A DNA stretch of 9,818 bases from Bradyrhizobium sp. (lineage in GTDB: Bacteria > Pseudomonadota > Alphaproteobacteria > Rhizobiales > Xanthobacteraceae). Shown in pieces: positions 6,063 to 9,818 of this stretch; position 1 is the stretch's first letter, and every line of letters starts with the position of its first letter. The stretch lies in assembly GCA_028290165.1 (NCBI GenBank), contig JAQGKJ010000627.1, positions 1 to 9,818 of the forward strand, written 5' to 3'. The position numbers and the translations under genes were made by a program. The notes beneath the pieces are model-generated. The model made no database searches, was not told the DNA's origin, and worked only from the letters and a program-made list of their open reading frames with translations.

Positions 6063-6950
6063 TCAGATCCTCTCGATGTCGTGGCGGCCATAAAGGCCAT
6101 GCGGCCGGATCATGATGGTCAGGATCAGCATCGCGGCGTCGACGAGATCGCGGCTCGCACCACCGAGCAGCGGATCTAGAAAACTGGATGCCACGCCCTC
6201 CACGACGCCAAGCAGCACGGCGGCGAGCAAGGCGCCTCCGATACTGTCCAGCCCGCCGAGAACGGCGACGGTTACGCCCTTGAGCAACAGTTGCGCAAGC
6301 GACTGATCCACGCCCTGTACCGATCCCCAAAGCACGCCGGCGACCGTCGCGACCACCGCCGACATTGCCCACGACATCGCCACGCCCCGCTCGACCGAGA
6401 TGCCGACCGACCAGGCCGCGGTATAGTCATCGGAAATTGCGCGCAGGACGACACCCATTCGCGTTCGAAAGAACAGCACGAACAGGCCAAACATCGCAAG
6501 CGCGACCGCGGCGCCGAACGCATAGGCGCGATTGATCAGCATGGGTCCCACAAATAACGGAGCATCGCCGATGCCGAGCGGCATCGGCCGTCCGGTGCCG
6601 CCCCAGATTGTCATCGAACCGGCGCGCAGGAAGATTTCCAGACCGAGAGTCATCATGAGGATCATTACAATAGGCCGGCCGGCCAGCCTGCGCAGCGCGA
6701 TGCGCTCGATGGCCATGCCGACGCCGAACATCGTCACGATGCCCAGCACGATCGCAAGCCATATCGGCGCGCCGGCATTGTTGGCGAATGCGAGCACAAC
6801 GTAGGCGCCCAGCATCGTCATCGAGCCCTGCGCCAGGTTGGGCACTGAGGACGATTTGTAAATCAGCACAATACCCATCGCGACCAGGGAATACATCAGG
6901 CCGACGAGCGCGCCGTTGGTGGCCGATTCGAACAGCAGGGCCCAATCCAT
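6063..6950 (-). CDS. HAAT-type ABC transporter permease (LivH type)
   Basis: This 295-residue inner-membrane permease pairs with the LivM-type subunit. Typical LivH features in order are NGALVGLMYSLVAMGIVLIY (about 12-31), the conserved NLAQGSMTMLGAY (about 38-50), and the IERIALRRLAGRP loop (about 81-93). These are followed by the EAA-like loop GVVLRAISDDYTAAWSVGIS (about 166-185) and GGLDSIGGALLAAVLLGVVEG (about 232-252). It ends with ILTIMIRPHGLYGR, the normal LivH terminus. The start at 6950 is 3 bases after the ligase stop codon and has CAGGAGA about 10 bases upstream, so translation is likely coupled. Nothing appears degraded or missing. Confidence 0.95.
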   Translation of the reverse strand: MDWALLFESATNGALVGLMYSLVAMGIVLIYKSSSVPNLAQGSMTMLGAYVVLAFANNAGAPIWLAIVLGIVTMFGVGMAIERIALRRLAGRPIVMILMMTLGLEIFLRAGSMTIWGGTGRPMPLGIGDAPLFVGPMLINRAYAFGAAVALAMFGLFVLFFRTRMGVVLRAISDDYTAAWSVGISVERGVAMSWAMSAVVATVAGVLWGSVQGVDQSLAQLLLKGVTVAVLGGLDSIGGALLAAVLLGVVEGVASSFLDPLLGGASRDLVDAAMLILTIMIRPHGLYGRHDIERI

Positions 6951-6953
6951 GCG

Positions 6954-8879
6954 TCAGGTCTCCTGTACCGACAGCGTGCGTTCGATGACGCCGACTTCGC
7001 CTGACTCGTAGCCGACCTTTGCTTTCATCAGCACCGTGTTTTGATCACCATAGATAGCGTCGATGATTGGTTTATATCGCTCCTCCACGACGTTGCGCCG
7101 GATTTTGCGGGTTCTGGTGATCTCGCCGTCGTCGGCATCGAATTCCTTGTGCAGGCAGACGAATTTCCGCAGCTGCAGCGCGTCTGGCAGTGTGTTGTTT
7201 ATGTGCTTCACTGCTGCGGCAATCAACGCGATAACCTGCGGCTTCTGCGACAGGTCGGCATAGGAAATATAGGAAATACCGCGCAGTTCGGCCCAAAGGC
7301 CGACAGCCTCCCTGTCGATGCAAATGATCGCTGACAGCGCGTCGCGGCCGCTTCCGAGCACCGCGGCATCCTTGATGTACGGACTGAACTTGAGCCGGTT
7401 CTCGATAAAGTTGGGAATATAGCGCTCGCCCTTCGCGGTGTGCACAACGTCCGACAGGCGCCCCAGCACCACGAGGTGGCCGTCAGGCTCGACGTAACCT
7501 GCGTCTCCGGTATGCAACCAGCCGTCTTCGAGAGTTTCGCGCGTCGCTTCTTCCTGGTTGAAGTATCCGCTGAACACGCTGCCTGAGCGGATCATAATTT
7601 CGCCGGCATCGCTGATCCGGAGATCGACACCCGGCAGGGGACGGCCAACGGTGTGCAGCCTTACCTCTTCGGGGTCCTGGATGGCATTGTAGGCGCAGGT
7701 TTCAGTCTGGCCGTAAAGCTGGCGCAGTTTGACGCCGAGCGCGCGGTAAAAGACGAAGGTATCCTCGCCCATAGCTTCACCACCCGTGAAGGCACCGCGC
7801 AAACGAGCCAACCCGAACTGGTCCTTGATCGGTCCATAGATCAGCCATTCGCCAAGCGGGTTCAACAACCGTTGCTTGAGGGTTGGCTGATTGCCTTCGA
7901 GCTTGCGTTTTTCAGCAGAAATGGCCGACGCCATGAAAAATTCGTAGAGTCGTTTCTTTAGCCACGATGAGTCTTCCATCCGCACCTGGATGGTGGTCAG
8001 CAGATTGTCCCAGCTGCGCGGCGCGGCCAGATAGAATGTCGGCGCAATCTCTCGCAGGTTTTGCAGCACGGTTTCCTGTCGCTCGGGAATATTGATCGTA
8101 AATTGCAGTGCTATGCCGGCGCCCATCGTGACTGCGAAGTCGCCGACCCAGGCGATCGGCAAATAGGCGAGGATGCTCTCGCCAACCTGGAACGCCCCGC
8201 CTCGATAGGCATTGCGAACGCCGGCCAGCAAGTTTCGGTGTGACAGCACCACCCCCTTTGGCTTGCCGGTGCTCCCGGATGAATGCACGAACACGGCTGG
8301 GCCATCGGCCTGAGCGCGGGCGATCAACTCGTTCCGCAAGGCGGGGATCCGGGCGAATAGCTGTGCGCCCTTTTCCACAAGCGCATCCCATGAGATCAAG
8401 CCCGAATTGGCGTAGCCGGCCAGGCCACGCGGATCGTCGTAGACGATGTGTTCGATCGTCGCGCCCTGTTCGCGCAGATCGAACATTTTATCGACTTGCT
8501 CCTGGTCTTCGGCGAGCGCGAAACGCGCGCCCGCCTCATGAACGAAATGACGAATTTCATCGAGCGTCGCGTCCGGGAACGCCGGCATCGCGTACCCACC
8601 GAGGGCGCCGGCGGCCAGCATCCCGGCGTAAAGCCGAGGCCGGTTGTCGCCCAGCACCAGCATGACTTCGCCGGGCTTGAAATCCAGTTCTTCGAGACCG
8701 GCGGCACAGCAAAGCACGCTCTCAAGTAGCTGCTGCCATGTCGTCTGCTGCCAGATGCCCTTGCTTTTCTCGCGCATCGCAACACGATTGGGAAAAGCTT
8801 CTGCATTCTGCGCCAGAACCCGGATCAAAGTGGTATCGGCTTCGAAATTCCATACGGGGGCCGGGTCAGCGCGCGGCAT
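6954..8879 (-). CDS. AMP-forming long-chain acyl-CoA synthetase (AMP-binding enzyme)
   Basis: This 641-residue ANL-superfamily ligase turns a carboxylic acid, ATP and CoA into acyl-CoA, AMP and diphosphate in the cytoplasm. Core motifs are complete: the P-loop SSGSTGKPKG (about 200-209), YGQTE (389-393), GWLHTGD (453-459) and the hinge GRLSD (473-477). The C-terminal catalytic lysine is in TRTRKIRR (Lys592). Length, the AKGERYIPNFIEN segment and the EERYKPIIDAIYG ending point to the long-chain (FadD15/Faa-like) group rather than acetyl- or aryl-CoA ligases, but chain length cannot be read from sequence. The ATG at 8879 overlaps the end of the ATPase gene by 14 bases, giving translational coupling; its GGGGGC ribosome binding site is modest. 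The longer frame to 8948 lies wholly inside the ATPase gene. Its place between transporter genes suggests it activates the imported substrate. Confidence 0.93.
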   Translation of the reverse strand: MPRADPAPVWNFEADTTLIRVLAQNAEAFPNRVAMREKSKGIWQQTTWQQLLESVLCCAAGLEELDFKPGEVMLVLGDNRPRLYAGMLAAGALGGYAMPAFPDATLDEIRHFVHEAGARFALAEDQEQVDKMFDLREQGATIEHIVYDDPRGLAGYANSGLISWDALVEKGAQLFARIPALRNELIARAQADGPAVFVHSSGSTGKPKGVVLSHRNLLAGVRNAYRGGAFQVGESILAYLPIAWVGDFAVTMGAGIALQFTINIPERQETVLQNLREIAPTFYLAAPRSWDNLLTTIQVRMEDSSWLKKRLYEFFMASAISAEKRKLEGNQPTLKQRLLNPLGEWLIYGPIKDQFGLARLRGAFTGGEAMGEDTFVFYRALGVKLRQLYGQTETCAYNAIQDPEEVRLHTVGRPLPGVDLRISDAGEIMIRSGSVFSGYFNQEEATRETLEDGWLHTGDAGYVEPDGHLVVLGRLSDVVHTAKGERYIPNFIENRLKFSPYIKDAAVLGSGRDALSAIICIDREAVGLWAELRGISYISYADLSQKPQVIALIAAAVKHINNTLPDALQLRKFVCLHKEFDADDGEITRTRKIRRNVVEERYKPIIDAIYGDQNTVLMKAKVGYESGEVGVIERTLSVQET

Positions 8880-9663
8880 GCGCGCCCCCGATGTAAGCCT
8901 CAACCACTCGTGGGTCGGCGACGACGTCTGCCGGCACTCCGCTGCCAATCATGGCGCCATAGTTCAACGCCAGCATGCGATCGCAAATGCCGGTGACCAC
9001 ATCCATATGGTGTTCGATCAGCAGCACGGTGACATTACGTTCGTCGCGAGCGTCGAGGATGAACCGCGCCATGTATTCCTTCTCTTCCTGGTTCATCCCG
9101 GCCATCGGCTCGTCGAGTATCAGGAAGCTGGGTTCGGCCGCCAATGCGCGCGCCAGTTCGACCCGTTTTTTCAGGCCGATCGGAATCCCGTCGACCAGTT
9201 CGTCACGCACGCCTTCAAGTTGCAGAAAATCGATCACGTCTTCGACCGCGGCCCGGTTCGACGTTTCGTCGCTGCGGGCAAGCCACCAATAGAGCGCCGT
9301 ACGTGCGACACTCGGCTTCATGTGAATGTGTCGGCCCAGAAGAATGTTGTCGAGTACACTCATACCGTTGAAGAGTGCAAGGTTCTGGAAGGTACGGGCA
9401 ACTCCCAGGGTCGCGACGTAGTGTGGCGCCAGGCCAGTGATGTCGCGACCGTTCAGCAGGATCCGTCCCCGCTGCGGCGGATAAAATCCGGTGATAACGT
9501 TGGTGAGGGTCGTCTTGCCGCATCCGTTGGGGCCGACGAGACCGAATATCTCGCCGCGCTCGATCCGCATATCGATACCGTTCAGCGCGACGATCCCACC
9601 GAAGCGCCGCTCGACGGATCGACACTCGAGTACCGGCCCGGCGCTTTCACAACCAACAAGCAA
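8866..9663 (-). CDS. HAAT-type ABC transporter ATP-binding protein (LivG type)
   Basis: This is the first gene of the importer operon, a cytoplasmic ATPase of 265 residues from the start used here. Walker A GPNGCGKTT is at about 44-52, the Q-loop TFQN at 91-94, Walker B FLILDEPMAG at about 180-189 and the H-loop histidine in IEHHMD near 218. The signature region reads IPIGLKKRVELARAL (about 160-174), further from LSGGQ than is usual even for LivG. I chose TTG at 9663 because GGGAGGG lies 8 bases upstream and the product then begins about ten residues before the conserved LECRSVERRFGG. In-frame ATGs at 9741 and 9684 have no ribosome binding site. The first of these is 6 bases from a palindromic operator and would need leaderless translation, adding 26 residues. 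Automated annotation may prefer 9741. Family identity is certain; the start is about 65% likely. Confidence 0.9.
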   Translation of the reverse strand: MLVGCESAGPVLECRSVERRFGGIVALNGIDMRIERGEIFGLVGPNGCGKTTLTNVITGFYPPQRGRILLNGRDITGLAPHYVATLGVARTFQNLALFNGMSVLDNILLGRHIHMKPSVARTALYWWLARSDETSNRAAVEDVIDFLQLEGVRDELVDGIPIGLKKRVELARALAAEPSFLILDEPMAGMNQEEKEYMARFILDARDERNVTVLLIEHHMDVVTGICDRMLALNYGAMIGSGVPADVVADPRVVEAYIGGAHAAR

Positions 9664-9671
9664 TTTGTCCC

Positions 9672-9676
9672 CCTCC
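9672..9676 (-). promoter_or_regulatory. Ribosome binding site supporting a TTG start for the LivG-type ATPase
   Basis: On the minus strand GGAGG, within CGGGAGGGGG, is followed after 8 bases by TTG at 9663-9661. No comparable site precedes the two in-frame ATGs. It is the best initiation signal in the first 80 codons of the frame. Confidence 0.6.
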
Positions 9677-9744
9677 CGCGTCATCGATGTTGGCTCAGCG
9701 CAACTCGCAAGCGCGGCCACTTCTTTCTTGCCGATCGACATCTG

Positions 9745-9773
9745 ACGCTAACGAACGTTAGTTTTTCATGCAA
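9745..9773 (-). promoter_or_regulatory. Candidate promoter of the importer/ligase operon
   Basis: On the minus strand TTGCAT (9773-9768) and TAGCGT (9750-9745) are separated by 17 bases, a weak but correctly spaced sigma-70-like pair. The -10 overlaps the 14-base palindrome at 9748-9761. Transcription would start near 9738, leaving a leader of about 75 bases before the TTG start. TTGACC further upstream (9809-9804) is an alternative -35 without a good partner. Confidence 0.35.
9748..9761. promoter_or_regulatory. Palindromic operator, TetR type
   Basis: CTAACGAACGTTAG is a perfect inverted repeat with 6-base arms and a 2-base centre. It fits CNAACGNNCGTTNG, the pattern I recall for PaaR-like TetR repressors released by phenylacetyl-CoA and for related acyl-CoA-sensing regulators. 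It overlaps the presumed core promoter of an operon that contains an acyl-CoA ligase, so repression relieved by the CoA product is plausible. The regulator gene is not in this window; it may lie beyond 9818. Confidence 0.6.
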
Positions 9774-9818
9774 GCCGGATGACCTCACGGCCCCTCGTCC
9801 ATTGGGTCAAGACAGCAA

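Noticed and set aside
8880..8948. Upstream extension of the acyl-CoA synthetase by 23 codons
   Set aside because: It lies entirely inside the ATPase gene and does not resemble the N-terminus of the family; the ATG at 8879 gives a normal length.

Overview
This window reads as GC-rich proteobacterial DNA. Strong GGAGG-type ribosome binding sites, high third-position GC and tightly packed genes fit an alphaproteobacterium (Sphingomonadales or Rhizobiales), but that placement is inference. No rRNA, tRNA or CRISPR array is visible. There are nine intact protein genes in two unrelated blocks, plus two gene remnants.

Left block (about 1-2745). The first 300 bases hold no intact gene, only a decayed trace resembling the C-terminus of a tyrosine recombinase (minus strand, about 54-125). 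Next comes a small redox-stress module. A perfect terminator hairpin (304-336) closes a leftward two-gene unit encoding a CxxC alkylhydroperoxidase/carboxymuconolactone-decarboxylase-like protein (906-1442) and a DUF417 membrane protein of the RclC/YkgB family (364-861). Divergent from this unit is an AraC-family regulator with an N-terminal Cupin_6 domain (1576-2589). It starts like E. coli RclR and carries cysteines at positions matching RclR Cys21 and Cys89. The set looks like a reactive-chlorine (Rcl) type response in which an AhpD-like enzyme takes the place of RclA/RclB. Directly after the regulator stop codon lies a 34-codon amidase-signature fragment (2591-2692), followed by an isolated hairpin (2717-2743).

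Right block (2836 to about 9773, all minus strand). Six genes form one operon, in transcription order: ABC ATPase (LivG type), AMP-forming long-chain acyl-CoA synthetase, permease (LivH type), permease (LivM type), ABC ATPase (LivF type), periplasmic substrate-binding protein. The first five overlap or are 3-14 bases apart. The binding-protein gene follows an 80-base gap with its own strong ribosome binding site. This is a branched-chain-amino-acid-type (HAAT) importer with an acyl-CoA ligase built into the operon. The likely role is uptake of a carboxylic acid with immediate activation to its CoA thioester; the substrate is not visible from sequence. A perfect 14-base palindrome, CTAACGAACGTTAG (9748-9761), sits in the presumed promoter and resembles operators of TetR-family regulators that respond to acyl-CoA or phenylacetyl-CoA. 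This suggests the ligase product induces the operon.

The two remnants around the AraC/CMD/DUF417 module suggest that it is a small accessory cassette placed next to the importer operon through rearrangement.
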